Shown here piece by piece: positions 43,673 to 55,000 of a stretch of DNA of 64,000 bases. Source of the DNA: Heliocidaris erythrogramma. Its lineage: Eukaryota > Echinodermata > Echinoidea > Camarodonta > Echinometridae. Positions within the stretch are counted from its first letter, which is position 1; each line of letters begins with the position of its first letter. The notes beneath the pieces were generated by a model. It was not told the DNA's origin and did not search any database. It saw only the letters and a list, made by a program, of their open reading frames with translations. The position numbers and the translations under genes were made by a program. The DNA lies in assembly GCA_025617745.1 (NCBI GenBank), contig CM046869.1:12419168-12483167 (forward strand). Reading direction: 5' to 3'.

Positions 43673-44567
43673 TTTTTTTGTTTTTTGTTTGTTTGAGGTT
43701 ACAATTAAATCATAAGAAACCGGCAAAAAATGTGTGCACAAGCCAATAACAATGTTTTAAGGAAAAACCAACAATAAGTCGTCAAATGCAAGGAAGCAAC
43801 TCTTTGTGCACACGTCAAACGTGAATCAGTGTTTCAATCTGGAGTACTAAAACAACAGACACAAACAAGGACATAAATTCCTAGGCCTCTTAATGTAACA
43901 ACTTAATGAGCACACACCAATCCTGGCTGGAAAGCAATCAGCCGGAGTGAAATACCAAGTATTTAAGCGTAAACTGCAGCGGCCAATAAAAGGAGTCAAC
44001 TTTGTGTGCGCATACCGAAGCCTGAAAATGCCATGAATCGATTTATGTGAAGTGAAGTTTGAGACAGACCGATTCGAAGACTTAACAATAATATAATGAA
44101 GGCCAAGTATGCAATACACCCGGCAATCGTCTCGCTTAGACAGATTAGAGTTAGACTTGTACTAAGTTATTCAATGAAATCTACTGTATTTAGTCACTAA
44201 CCGGCAAGTGACACTCACATGCAAAAAACAGTTTCGCTAGAAACTATTTCAATTTATTTTGGATATTTTCACACACCTGTACTAAACTAGTTGTAGGTCT
44301 AAGTTACATAGAACAATATGAAAATGTTGTAATGTTATTGTTGGCACATTTGTTTATTTTGTTTTAAGACCTCTCGCACTGTCAGTCACTTGCAAGTTTT
44401 TAAATTAACACAACTCACATTCGTTCTCTAACTACATGTATGCAATTCCACAAATTCGCTTTGACCTTTGAATTTGAGAATAAATCTCCCATCGAGCGAA
44501 GTGAAGATGGACTGGACTGTGTGCGTGGTTCTAATACCTTATACTTAGTATAAATAACATACATACA
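43673..44567 (-). mobile_element. Insert with poly(A)-like tail within gypsy element
   Basis: Begins on the plus strand with a T-rich run (GTTTTTTTGTTTTTTGTTTG), that is, a poly(A)-like tail on the minus strand. ATACAG occurs at both edges (43666-43671 and near 44565). The content is not recognised; the minus ORF 44119-43847 has no family signature. A SINE or a truncated LINE is possible. Confidence 0.45.
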
Positions 44568-44583
44568 GTATACGATGCACTGA

Positions 44584-45304
44584 GGCTGAATTGGCAGCTA
44601 TTTATATGGCTTTAATTTGGGTTTCGGAGGTGAAACCTACTGCTGTATGTATTTTTAGTGATTCAATGAGTGCGTTACAAGCATTATCACATAATCAGAC
44701 GAATAATCCTATTATCTGTGACATTAAACTTATCCTCTGTTCTATTGGTAATCAGGGAATTGATGTTCATTTTGACTGGGTTCCAAGCCATTGTGGTGTA
44801 GCTGGTAATGAGAATGCTGATAGTATTGCTAAACAAGCTGCTAATAAAAGTCGTGTTGATTTGCACATTAAGTTGAATCTAAATGAAATAAAACATGCCA
44901 CTAAATTGAAACTAAAAGTTGAATGGCAACAACACTGGAATAAATATAAACGAAATACTCTGAAAGACATAGAACCCAATGTAAAGTTTAAACAAAGCAA
45001 ATGGGGTGGTAATAGGAAAAGTGAGGTAATTTTCCATCGTCTTCGTATGGGTTCAGGTAAATCCTTGAAATTCTTTCAATACCAGATTAAAAAACACCAC
45101 AATGGTTTATGTGAGGTATGTTTAAAGCCCGATACAGTTGGTCACTTTTTATTGGAATGCAAAAAATATCGAATTCAGAGAATAAAACTGCAAACAAAAC
45201 TGAATTCTATAGGAATAAGTGAATGTAATCTTCGTTCTTTGCTTGGGGGAAAGGCCCCCTTTAAAGAGGTGATGGAGTTTGATGAGTGTAAAGTTGATTT
45301 ATAG
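44584..45304 (+). pseudogene. LINE RNase H and C-terminal finger, 5'-truncated ORF
   Basis: Open frame without its own ATG start. It begins within RNase H at EAELAAIYMAL (catalytic Glu). SDSMSAL follows with the next catalytic Asp, then WVPSHCGVAGNENAD, which gives the His/Asp end of the domain. A Cys/His finger (CEVC...GHFLLEC) lies near 45110-45160. RNase H after RT is typical of I-group LINEs. The protein is truncated at its N-terminus by incomplete reverse transcription, but otherwise has no stop before 45304. Confidence 0.8.
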
Positions 45305-45750
45305 TTGCTGCTGTGTGGATTCGCATTGAAATTGCCCCCTTGCCTCTTTGGCTGCTCGTGTTTGGGCCTGGTGGCCTCGATTGCTAGAGCTCCTGTGAGT
45401 TGATAGCTGACTGGGCTGGCCCCTTAGATTGTTGGTAAACGGAGCGGCATGAGGTCACCGGGCCTATACCGGGTAATGCTGGGAGGTTGTGGTGGGTGAT
45501 GAAATTGTGAGTCGCATGTGTGGTATAAATTTGTATTGTATAAGAAGAAAATGTTTTAGTTGTAAGGTATTTAATTTTTAAAGATTTTTTTTTTTTTTTT
45601 TTTGATAACTTCTAAGAATTTGATAAAACTTTGCGCAGAGTTTATAAACGATCAGTGTGATTTAATTTTCTTTTAAATGTAAGGTTTGGTGCAAATAGCC
45701 CTAGCAGCTGAGGCACCATTAATCAAATAAAAGTTCCAAAAAAAAGTTTG
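44584..45750 (+). mobile_element. 5'-truncated LINE with RNase H domain
   Basis: Flanked by the 11-bp duplication CGATGCACTGA (44573-44583 and 45751-45761). Contains the C-terminal ORF (to 45304), a 3' UTR and an A-rich tail (AATCAAATAAAAG, then A8) followed by five extra bases. It lies inside the leader side of the gypsy element. Confidence 0.87.
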
Positions 45751-45928
45751 CGATGCACTGACTGGGGCTGGCTGCCTACACTGGGCTACAGTAGTTCTCT
45801 ACCACTGGCACTGTACTGGCACTATACTGTGTAACGTTACAGCAGTAGCATACAAAAACGAGGCTCCGAGAATTTAAGACTTCTCCTCCAATATCACCCA
45901 TAAATTCCTTCATTCCGTAGCACGGGGG

Positions 45929-45946
45929 ATCCTGCCGGCTACGCCA
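45929..45946 (-). promoter_or_regulatory. Primer binding site, serine-tRNA type (gypsy element)
   Basis: On the minus strand TGGCGTAGCCGGCAGGAT starts two bases after the LTR. It complements the 3' end of an animal serine tRNA, with one expected mismatch (CGACTACGCCA in the common tRNA). Confidence 0.7.
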
Positions 45947-45948
45947 AA

Positions 45949-46163
45949 TGTAAGGGGTCACTCGTACAGACAGGAAATAACAGGAAAGACAAGGTTCCAC
46001 AGGTTTTAATTCAGTTCCAAACAAGCCAGGTTCGGGGACCTCGCTTCGCGACGAGTTCGCCACGAGTTCGCCATTTTCCAACCAACCTTCCCGCCGACCT
46101 CATTCCCACATGTATATCAACAGAGTATCGTTAACAACCTCATCCCCAGAATATTCCCTTACA
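45949..46163 (-). repeat. 5' LTR of gypsy-type element
   Basis: 215 bp, TGTAAGGG...CCCTTACA, followed by the target duplication ATAC. It includes a local 12-bp duplication (ACGAGTTCGCC repeated). Confidence 0.93.
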
Positions 46164-46167
46164 ATAC

Positions 46168-46485
46168 TAATAAGTATAATCAATTGTATTATTGCTGATA
46201 AAAATATCTATAAAAAAAAGGCAATTTGCCATTTCATTCTTTCTCGGTTGTCAATGTGATATTGAGATGACTGGTTTTTGGATAGTTATAAAAAGGTTAG
46301 CTTTACACGTCATCTACATGTCTATAATATACATGTATAGTGGAACATTGGGTCCTTTGAATTCAGTTAATCACTCCTTATGATGACCTTTGAATGAATT
46401 TGCAAGGATTTGCAAGGATATATATATAGATATATATATATGTGTGTGTGTGTGTGTGTACGCATGCAAGCTATATAGATATTAT
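46168..46485. other. Unassigned DNA with TA/TG microsatellite
   Basis: Mixed ATATATAG and (TG)n tract at about 46417-46460; nothing else recognised. Confidence 0.5.
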
Positions 46486-48300
46486 CACTATGAACATGAC
46501 GAACAAAGAAGCGGACAATTTATGCAGCTCCTCATTGTACCCTTCACAATTGCACTGGTTAACAAAAAAAAACATCCATTCATTGCTATCCTGTAAAAAT
46601 ATGTAGAACAGGTGTCACATAATAGCAGTGAAGGGATGTCCTTTTGTCTACTAGAGCTATTAGGTACGTTCACACGTAGAGCGATAGCATTGATGCTATC
46701 GAGGTGTCGATGCTATTTTGGTGAAGACCAGATAGTGTCGAGACCAAACGCTGTCTGAACGCAGATAGTCACGAGATAGAAGCGAGTTTCCAAACTATTC
46801 TTGCAGCGAGTTTAGCAGGAGTAAATCTCAGGATCCAGCGACATAGCATCGACGCTTTGCGGTAGACCACCCACCGCGCTTGTGACTATTTGTCGTGTGA
46901 GCGCAATCGCTGTTATCTTCACTCGCTGCTATTATAATTCTATCTGTTTCATGTGGTGCTATAATATAATGCAATGTATGTATTCATGTGATGTACCCTC
47001 TTCCCTAGTTTTTTTTCTATTATTCTGTCTGTTTCATCTGGTACTGTAATGTAATGTATGTATTCATGTGATGTATATAGGGGTACAGTAGGGTAATGTG
47101 TATACTGTGTGGTAAGGAAAGGTTTTTTTTTTTTTTATTCTATTGGGGGGGGGGGGGTCCTTCTTTTTATCTTTTTCTTTTTTATATATGTGACCAGGCA
47201 CCACAAAACCACCCAAAAGTCGCACTGTGTGATTTTCAGTTAGAGATCAATGTGTTTTGGTTGGCATGCATGGTCAAATTTTAGTTTTGGGTATTTCCTG
47301 AAAGAGTATACTTTTTTTTAAGTAATCTAAAATGTGGAGGCACCAAATAATCTAGAAGTGGTATTTTTGCCAGCTTTTTATCAGACTTATGTGTGTCTTC
47401 TCTGGATTTTGTTGTATTACTTTTCTTTTTCACGACCCTGAATACTTGTCTCATTTTAATCTCCCATAAATCTTCCGGAGTAAGTTCTCGCATTGATACT
47501 TGTGCACTATGATAAACAGGATATGTCTATGTAGTATGCCAAGTTTAAGGACAATCTGATAATCCCTTCATAGAAATTTTCATTGAGTTCTAATCCTCCA
47601 TTTGTCACCTTAGCACAACACTTTGCAAGTCAGAGTGCTTCAATAGACTGCAAACTTTAAACCCTTATTAAGAAGTAACATTATGAGGGACTGTGCATTC
47701 TTCTCTTTGTACATTCAGTTATGAACATCCAATGAGTTATATATCATTTTAAAGCTGAGAATCTGCTCTTTCAGAATCAGACCTTAACTAAAGTATGATG
47801 TGGTCTTTAGATATTGATTTACATGTGCTTACCAGAGAATATAGTGTGCATGCATGTGTTTTATTTTGGCATAAGATTGGAGTTCAGTCAATTTTGACAT
47901 GTACAAGGTTTATTTAAAATTAAGTATTATAACACATGTATTTGCTACTTGATTGTATTATCGATATTACAAATGAATTGTTATTGTGTTATTATGTTGA
48001 TTTATGAAGACATATAACTTCCGCGCGTTTGACCATGCATACCAATTATACTCGGGTCACTCTGTGTGGCGCAGTAATTATTGTTTTGGCAGCGGGTGAG
48101 CGATGAATAGTCACGAGTGGGTGATAGAAGCAAGTCGATCACGGCCTGTCTGAACGTACTGGAAATATTTTTGAAACTTACATAGCATCGATGCTAACAT
48201 AGCATCGATGCTATGTACTACGTGTGAACATAACTATTGTGAAGGGTAAAATGAGGAGCTGCATAAATTGTCCGCTCTCTTTGTCATCGTGTTCATAGTG
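46486..48300. mobile_element. CACTA-like non-autonomous element, about 1.8 kb
   Basis: Inverted ends of about 68 bp begin CACTATGAACA (left 46486, right end 48300 in reverse complement) and share GCGGACAATTTATGCAGCTC. The 3-bp duplication TAT flanks both ends. Similarity between the arms resumes after about 107 extra bases in the left arm (near 46555-46663), at GTTCACACGTAG. Palindromic GCATCGATGC copies lie just inside both ends. No transposase was found. CACTA ends plus a 3-bp duplication fit the CACTA/EnSpm superfamily. Confidence 0.75.
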
Positions 48301-48659
48301 TATACCAGTATGTACGGTCATAAACGTTTTATACCATATCAATTTTGTGAAGGTGGACACATTCTATAATTGTAAAGCATGATGGCAGTGACAAAGTCCT
48401 GAATGTACACGTAATTATGCTACACTATTTTGACCCACTGGAATTTGAATAATGAGATATCGAATGAAAAAAACGACGTTGAATGGTTTTGTAATATGGG
48501 CAACTCGTTTCAGGCAGTGGGTCAAAATCGTCGAGCTACAATGTGTTTTGGCGGCCGATATATATAAATATATTCTCGTTTGGCGGTAATTTGGCAATTA
48601 TGCCGCCTAAACACGTATGTTAAGTGAGTAAATTACGCTGTTATATGTAAAATTGTATT
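48301..48659. other. Unassigned DNA
   Basis: No gene or repeat recognised. Confidence 0.35.
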
Positions 48660-48835
48660 TTCGGCTCCACTCGATTTCACATGCGGGGGGCTGTCATGTA
48701 CTACTTTAGAATATTGTATACGGTGTCACGTTAAATTTTAATCTTGGGCTTCACACGATCTTACATGCGTGGAGGCTTGAAGGTCTATATCTAAGGTTAG
48801 ACCTCACCCGATCTTACATGCGGTGAGGCTGGGAT
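48660..48835. repeat. Three imperfect stem-loop repeats with a conserved loop
   Basis: Three copies of a segment with loop-like core CGATCTTACATGCG (first copy CGATTTCACATGCG), at about 48663-48692, 48747-48777 and 48801-48830. The third can form a good hairpin (CCTCACC pairs with GGTGAGG); the others are weaker. Function unknown. Confidence 0.6.
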
Positions 48836-49596
48836 CTGTACATAATCCACCGATATTTAATATTTTCAAGCTGATCTGGGATTCCTGTCCGACTAGCAGG
48901 GTACTAGTGGCAAGGCAGCTGGGAATGTTAACGTTAGGGTAGGAGGGGGGCCTTCTAGTCGGGGGTCTAACCCCTCTCCCGGAAGCTCTGACGAGGTTAT
49001 CGGTTGGAAACATGAATTGGTATTCCGTGTTCATTGTGATTTAATAGGCCTATTCATTTGTGTTGTGATTATATATCCAAAGAAATTGTGTTGTGACACC
49101 GAAATGGATTGTGAATTAAGCGTCCATCACAAATAAAGCCACGACAAATCGCAAATGTTGTGAGGTCTTATTTTGTCAGGTGGGAATAATAAACACACAT
49201 ATCCGAGATCGTGTCCCATAATAATCCGAGACGTCTCCCATAATAAGACATAATTATAATAGATCTGTTCACAAATATATTCAATTCAATTTCAATTTAA
49301 AGACATTTATTTCCAACTTTTCAATATAAGTGTACAAAGTAATAAATGAACAAAATAATGTACATAATATTCAAACATATTCGAACGCGTCCGCTGGACT
49401 AAGTGGGATTACATTTCGACTGCACGAAGCCGACCGAATCTCGCACGAGAGCTCGAGCTCAGGCGGAGTGTGCATGTTTGTGCGGCGACCAGTCTATCCG
49501 AGGTTTGCGCCCCTCGGGGCAACCGCACGATCAGGTAACGATCACGGTGCCCTCTCGCGGCATTAAAACGTCCACAATCTGCGGTTGAGTATCCCT
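48836..49596. other. Unassigned DNA
   Basis: No gene recognised. 49385-49570 is GC-richer than its surroundings and unexplained. Confidence 0.35.
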
Positions 49597-49751
49597 TTAA
49601 AACAAAGGTTAGCAACAAGTATTGTATGCAAATTGGATTCCAATTATTGTAGTTCATTCATAAATAACAGGTTAATGGAATACCTCGTTACGAGGTCCCC
49701 ATGAAAGAAACATACAAAGTTTGAATAACTTTGTAAGCATGTCTATTGTTC
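49597..49751. mobile_element. MITE fragment related to 9508-9746
   Basis: Shares AACAGGTTAATGGAATACCTCG and the right end (AAGCATGTCTATTG); the left TIR is missing. Confidence 0.65.
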
Positions 49752-50443
49752 TCTTGGGGTGTGTCCTTCAAATTTCACTGAGAGCAGCACTGACCCCTGT
49801 AGTATAGCAACCCCAGCACCATCGACTCTGTCAGTGGTGCTACGCCCCTGGTAATCCCTGCTCCATTCCTCCCCTTCCCCTCACTGCGCCCCAACCACAA
49901 AACCTTAATGATGAACAGTTGGATTCACCTGTAAACAAATGTTATTTCAATGGTCAGAATGCAGATTGCATACACTGGTTGTTGCTATGTCGAGGAAGCA
50001 TCTGACAAGCTTTCACTGTTGCCGAAGGAGCATAAATAACATTTAAGTATATTCATGAACTAGTCTAAACGTAATCTCCATTCAGATTAAAGAAATAAAT
50101 ATGTACATGAATGGATTAATATGAACGCTTCTTCTCTGCTAATGAATTAACGAGAAATTTGAGTTACCTGTTTCAAACAAATGGTTTCCTTTTATATAGT
50201 CCATCTCCATGCTTTATGCACCGGTAGTTGTTGCTATGTCTGTCGGACTTCTGGCAAGCTTGTTATGTTGTCAATTGCATTTTTGTATCCGCACAGCACG
50301 CGTTTGTTGTTCTATATGAAAGCATTTCTTTGAATCCGCAGAGCATGCGTTTGTTGTTCAGTATGATAGCATTGATTTCTATGAATATAATTCAGGTTGA
50401 AATATATCTTTTGTTTCTGTTTCAAACAGCCTTGAACCAGGGA
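49752..50443. other. Unassigned DNA
   Basis: No gene or repeat recognised. Confidence 0.35.
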
Positions 50444-50649
50444 ATAGACCTGTTTACTAAGTGATTCAAATTTATGGATGTTTCTTTCCTGGGGCCTAGT
50501 ATTAAACGAGGTATTCCATTAACCTGTTATTAATGAATGAACTACAATACTTGGAATCCAGTTTGCATACATTACTTGTTGCTATGTCTGACAAGCCTCT
50601 GTTTCAAAAGTATGCATAAAATTTGAATAACTTAGTAAACAGGTCTATT
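50444..50649. mobile_element. MITE copy 2, opposite internal orientation to 9508-9746
   Basis: Inverted ends AATAGACCTGTTTACTAAGT... and ...ACTTAGTAAACAGGTCTATT; the interior is the reverse complement of the copy at 9508-9746. 206 bp, no coding capacity. Confidence 0.8.
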
Positions 50650-51034
50650 ATAATTTTTTTTAAAGTACAATTTCCCTGCTTGTACAAACAAGGGAGTGCT
50701 ACATTCTGTTATTATTATTCACAAGCATTAACCATTTCAGGAAAGGAATTGTTTCAGGGTTAAATTGATCACATTTTGTTCTTCAAATCGGCAGCAATAA
50801 TGTTTCCTATGCTCGTGCCCCCCACCACCTGCGGAAAACATTCTTGCATAATCACTTCTTACTCTTGGACAACAACCCTTACCAAGCAAAAGTATGCATA
50901 CATTAACGAGACAAACAACATTTACCTGCTATACAAACGTAACGCAGGCAATAACCCTATCCGGTTTAACTCACCTGTTTGATAACATGCAAAAATTCGT
51001 GCTATGACGCGACAGGTCCAAACAGAGTTATGGT

Positions 51035-51205
51035 CACGTGACGAAGTACACAGCAGCGCATTGGTATACATCTATAAAAAAGACACCAGCATCAGCATCG
51101 GAACTTCATTGGCTGTGGAGACGTCTAATTGAACAGAACTTCAGAAACGGAGCTATACAACAACTAGTGGTCGTTTAGTAGACTGTCTCGGGCATTTCAG
51201 AAACG
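51035..51205 (+). promoter_or_regulatory. Promoter and non-coding exon 1 of SOUL gene copy 2
   Basis: E-box CACGTG at 51035-51040 and TATAAAAA at 51073-51080. The CRE-like TGACGTC of copy 1 is changed to TGACGAAG. Exon 1 ends at 51205 before GTAAGT. Confidence 0.58.
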
Positions 51206-51308
51206 GTAAGTTATGTTTGCAAATCCGCGATCTGGTTTATGTTTCTTGAACATTATAAATAAAAGAGACTGTCCATTGTAAACATTTCGGAGCAGTGCTA
51301 AAAAGTTT

Positions 51309-51645
51309 CCACAACTGTCATTCCAAGTGACTCTCGCAAAAGAGTTTTATTTAGTTTAATGTCGTTAATCGGATAATACAGTCCCTTTGGGATGTTTATA
51401 AATTGTATGCATTCGTGATACTTATTGTTTAGTTATATCTAAAAGTATAGATCGTTTTCTAAATGCTTGAAAAAAGCAAAAGTGCATACTCTTGGTAGAG
51501 GCCTCTTCGTACCCTAATCTTAATCCTAAACCCTAACCCTAAAACCTAATCCTAACCTTATTAAGCGGGGCCGATATTGCCAACAAAAGCTTTTTTGTTC
51601 AGAATTGGAGCGCACAGCCCTGCCAATGATTCGCAGGGCTGTGCG
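51309..51645. other. Copy-specific segment in 5' UTR intron, with hairpin and telomere-like repeats
   Basis: About 335 bp with no counterpart in SOUL copy 1. Contains CCCTAA-like units at about 51528-51562 and a perfect 13-bp hairpin with a 9-nt loop at 51611-51645 (CGCACAGCCCTGC). It is either an insertion here or a loss in copy 1; no clear target duplication. Confidence 0.55.
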
Positions 51646-52071
51646 GGAGATGGAGAAAAGAGCTAATCTGTGTGGAAAGGAATGGGGGTCATGTTGAGGG
51701 GCATGGGATGTAATATAATCCTAAAGACAATGGGAAGTTGCAATTATTTATTCCATTTTGTTAATTTCTAATAGGGTGCCTTGATTCTTGCATTGTCAAA
51801 ACTTGGTCCCCGGTCTAATTTGTCCCATTGTCCAAAAAGTATAATTACTCGGCCATAGAAAGAGGAGATATGTGGCTTTAATGTGTTACTACTAACTTTG
51901 ATGTTAAGCTAACAAATCTTCACAAATTTGAAATTAATCTTTTTCGATACGTCTTTGTACCAACTATCCCCCGCCCTCCCTCTCTCCTGTTTATTACAGT
52001 GGATCTTTTTTAAAAATGTAATTACGAACTTTAAAATTCTCGTATTTTTTTCTTCACAGAATACATTAAAG

Positions 52072-55000
52072 ATGTTGGTAGCTTGTCTCCTTACTTTCTT
52101 CGCTGCGTTGACGGCTGCAGTCCCGACCAACCCTGCGCCTCCTAATGGAATAAGCCAGTGTGCACGTGAGTGTTATACCTTAATCTATTTTTTATTCATT
52201 TAATGATTAATATAATGTATAACACTTACATGATTCCGGCCTGTAAATGATTGTTACCTCAAATGTTTAGGTTACCAAAATGAAACATCTCGGGCATTGT
52301 GATTAGTGATTCATGATTATCCTGTGAGTGTTTAATTAACTAAATCAATTTCCATCTTAAAGTAGCTATTCAAAGAAAATCAGATCACAATCGTATAAGT
52401 TTTACGTCCACTGCGTATCCCATTATAAAAATAAAAGCTTAAACATCTGGAATATCCAAGGATTCGCCAAAAATATAGCGATGTGACGTCACACTAGGGA
52501 TAGATCCTGCTCAGCAGACTTCCTATAACGAATGAACGTAATTGCAATGCAATTTATGAAATTATAAAGTTTGGTATTTTTAAACATGGCCTTATTCCAC
52601 AACATTCTAAAGTGGAAGTAAAACTGATCAACTAAAACCGTTTAATCAGGATAAGCGTTAATATCGATGAAAAACCACTTTCAAATTGAAAAGCCCTCCG
52701 AATAGCACGGATGGTATTCGTTCCCTCATGCCCCGGTGCAAAGCTGAAAATACACTAGTCTTTATTTTGTTTGCAAGTGACAATTCCTCATTTTTAACGC
52801 ATTTTTCATCAAAATAATACCATAAACGAAGAGTGAGGCAGCAGACCTAACATAAAGACTGACGCCAGTCAAATACGTGAAGAGATGACAAAGGCACTAA
52901 ATCTGTTGTAGGACATCGTCTGCTTAGACTGACTGGTCCCTAGTGTAACGTCACACATATCGACAGCGTTCGTGGAGCTCCTCAGGTGTTAATTCGTGGC
53001 TGTATTTTATCGTTTTTTAATAATTCAAGTTTCCAAGCGTTTAATTTTGACCTTGTTTAATTTATGCCATCTATGCAATAATAGGTAAAGCCAATATTTA
53101 AAATCAGTAAACTTGACTAAGGTCGAAATCAGTTCTAGCTTAAATTGATCGGTGAGATCTGTTTCATCAGATCAGTTTTAGGCTTCATGATCCTTTGTTC
53201 TCCGGTAAGGCAGTTGGAAAGTCTTAAATGCTACAATGTCAGAATATCAATTCCAAAAAGGAAAATTATCCTAATTCCCACCATTCTGGTCTACCCCTGT
53301 ATGCTCCCACCAGGTTCAGAGTGCCCTGTCTACACCAAATTGGATGACCTTGGTCCAGACATGTGGAAGCGAAGGATCGAGCCTGGACTTTGGGCAAGAA
53401 AGCTTGCTCCTATCTGCAAAGCAACTGCTGCAATGGACCTCGTCTACCTGGACCTTCATTCCTACTTTACGGGTAAGACTAATTCAAACTAGAGAATCCT
53501 AACACATTTCTACTCCTCCTCCCCCCGAAATTCCATTTAAGCTAAGATTTCATTTGGTTATGTTTTTACAAGTAAACCAGATCAATGGTCCTGTAATGAG
53601 AAATGCGAATCTCGATTTGTAGTGTATAAGCTTTGAAATTTGCCCGTTATTTTTATTTCGGGAGAGCGGGAAACGGAATAGAGAAAGGGAAGAATGATAG
53701 GGGGAATTTGATAATCATTAGAAAACTGACAGCCAGAGTTCTAAGGTGTGTATTTTGTAACTATCAATCCAAATTTTGCCAGAAAACGACATTGACAGGA
53801 CCACGCCCATCATGCTGGAGATCTCTGATAACAAGGCCCGCCCAACTTTCTGCCCTGACCAATCAGATTCCTTCCCTTGCTGTAACAAGCTCTACGGACT
53901 TCTCTTCTACATTCCTGCAGCTTGGCAAAATAACGCCCCACTACCAACAAAGGTAAAACAGTAAATTTAAAAAGGAAGGAAAAATGAAATAAAGGAATCT
54001 TTTTCATTGGGAGCGCTACAAAAGGCGACGCCCTCCACTAAAATCCATGTAGATACAATATGTAATCTTTGCCATCAATTTATTGTTAGGATCGACAAAT
54101 TGTTGAAATATTTTTATCCGACACCACCCCCCCCCCCCCCCCCCCCTGGTTATCACTGAAATCATGTGACACCCAAACATTTATTTAGAGATATTCACAT
54201 TCCCGAATATTTTTTCAGAAAAGTTTGAAATTGTCAAATGACAAAGCCAGAATGTGATATAGGAAAACCATTTACCCCTGAGAGGTAAACAAATAGTTTA
54301 ATTAGAAATGATGTGCTGTAATGTCATTTTTCGAACCCTGTTTTGTTCAGTAAAATCTTACGCTGCCTCTCCAATTTACATATGAAGGATTCATCCAGTT
54401 ACTAAATATAAAACAATCGTAAAAAAGTATATACGTCTTCATTATACTTCTACTCAGTATTGTCATTACGTTTTATCAGAAGTCTGGAGTTGAGCTCGTG
54501 TACATGAAAGAACCACGCGAATTATTTGGGATCACCTTTAGTGGACAACCCATCACCCAAAATGTGACTGCGAAATACAACGAGCTGACTAACTTCCTGG
54601 ATAATCGGAACATTCCATTCGATGATGGCACATTCGTTGTTGCGAGTAAGTATTTACCTCGGACAATCATCCACATTGGACGACTACCCCAGACACAAAC
54701 CAACTGATATAAAAAATTTCAGCGGACCGTAAAACACTTATAGGACAACTACCCCGGGCAGTAATCCACTAATATAGGACGACTATCTCCGGACAAACAT
54801 CCACTTTTTTAGGACAATTAATCGAGACGTCCACTTCTCCAGAAAAATTATCCACTTATATAGGACGACTTTGCACAGACAAATCTAACAGGACAACTAT
54901 ACCTCATCCACGTACATTTCTGGTAGAATAATCACCTGGTCGAAAACCCCTACACTGATAATTCACAAACCTCAAATGATTGCTTTTTTACAACTACCTC

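Larger units (their letters stand above)
28689..46163 (-). mobile_element. Ty3/gypsy-type LTR element (minus strand), defective, carrying nested insertions
   Basis: Two LTRs (28689-28900 and 45949-46163) that start TGTAAGGG and end CCCTTACA are flanked by the 4-bp duplication ATAC, so they belong to one insertion. A serine-tRNA-like primer binding site (45946-45929) and a polypurine tract (28912-28901) fix the orientation as minus. The internal part holds only a short leader and an integrase; gag, protease and RT are deleted. The integrase is split by a 13.5-kb LTR element at 29470-42994. A poly(A)-tailed insert (43673-44567) and a LINE fragment (44584-45750) lie upstream of it. Confidence 0.9.

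Noticed and set aside
28689-46163. Two unrelated solo LTRs
   Set aside because: Matching ATAC duplication, PBS beside one, polypurine tract beside the other, and integrase of the right orientation between them.
51528-51562. Telomere end
   Set aside because: Only a few degenerate CCCTAA-like units inside an intron; too short for a telomere.
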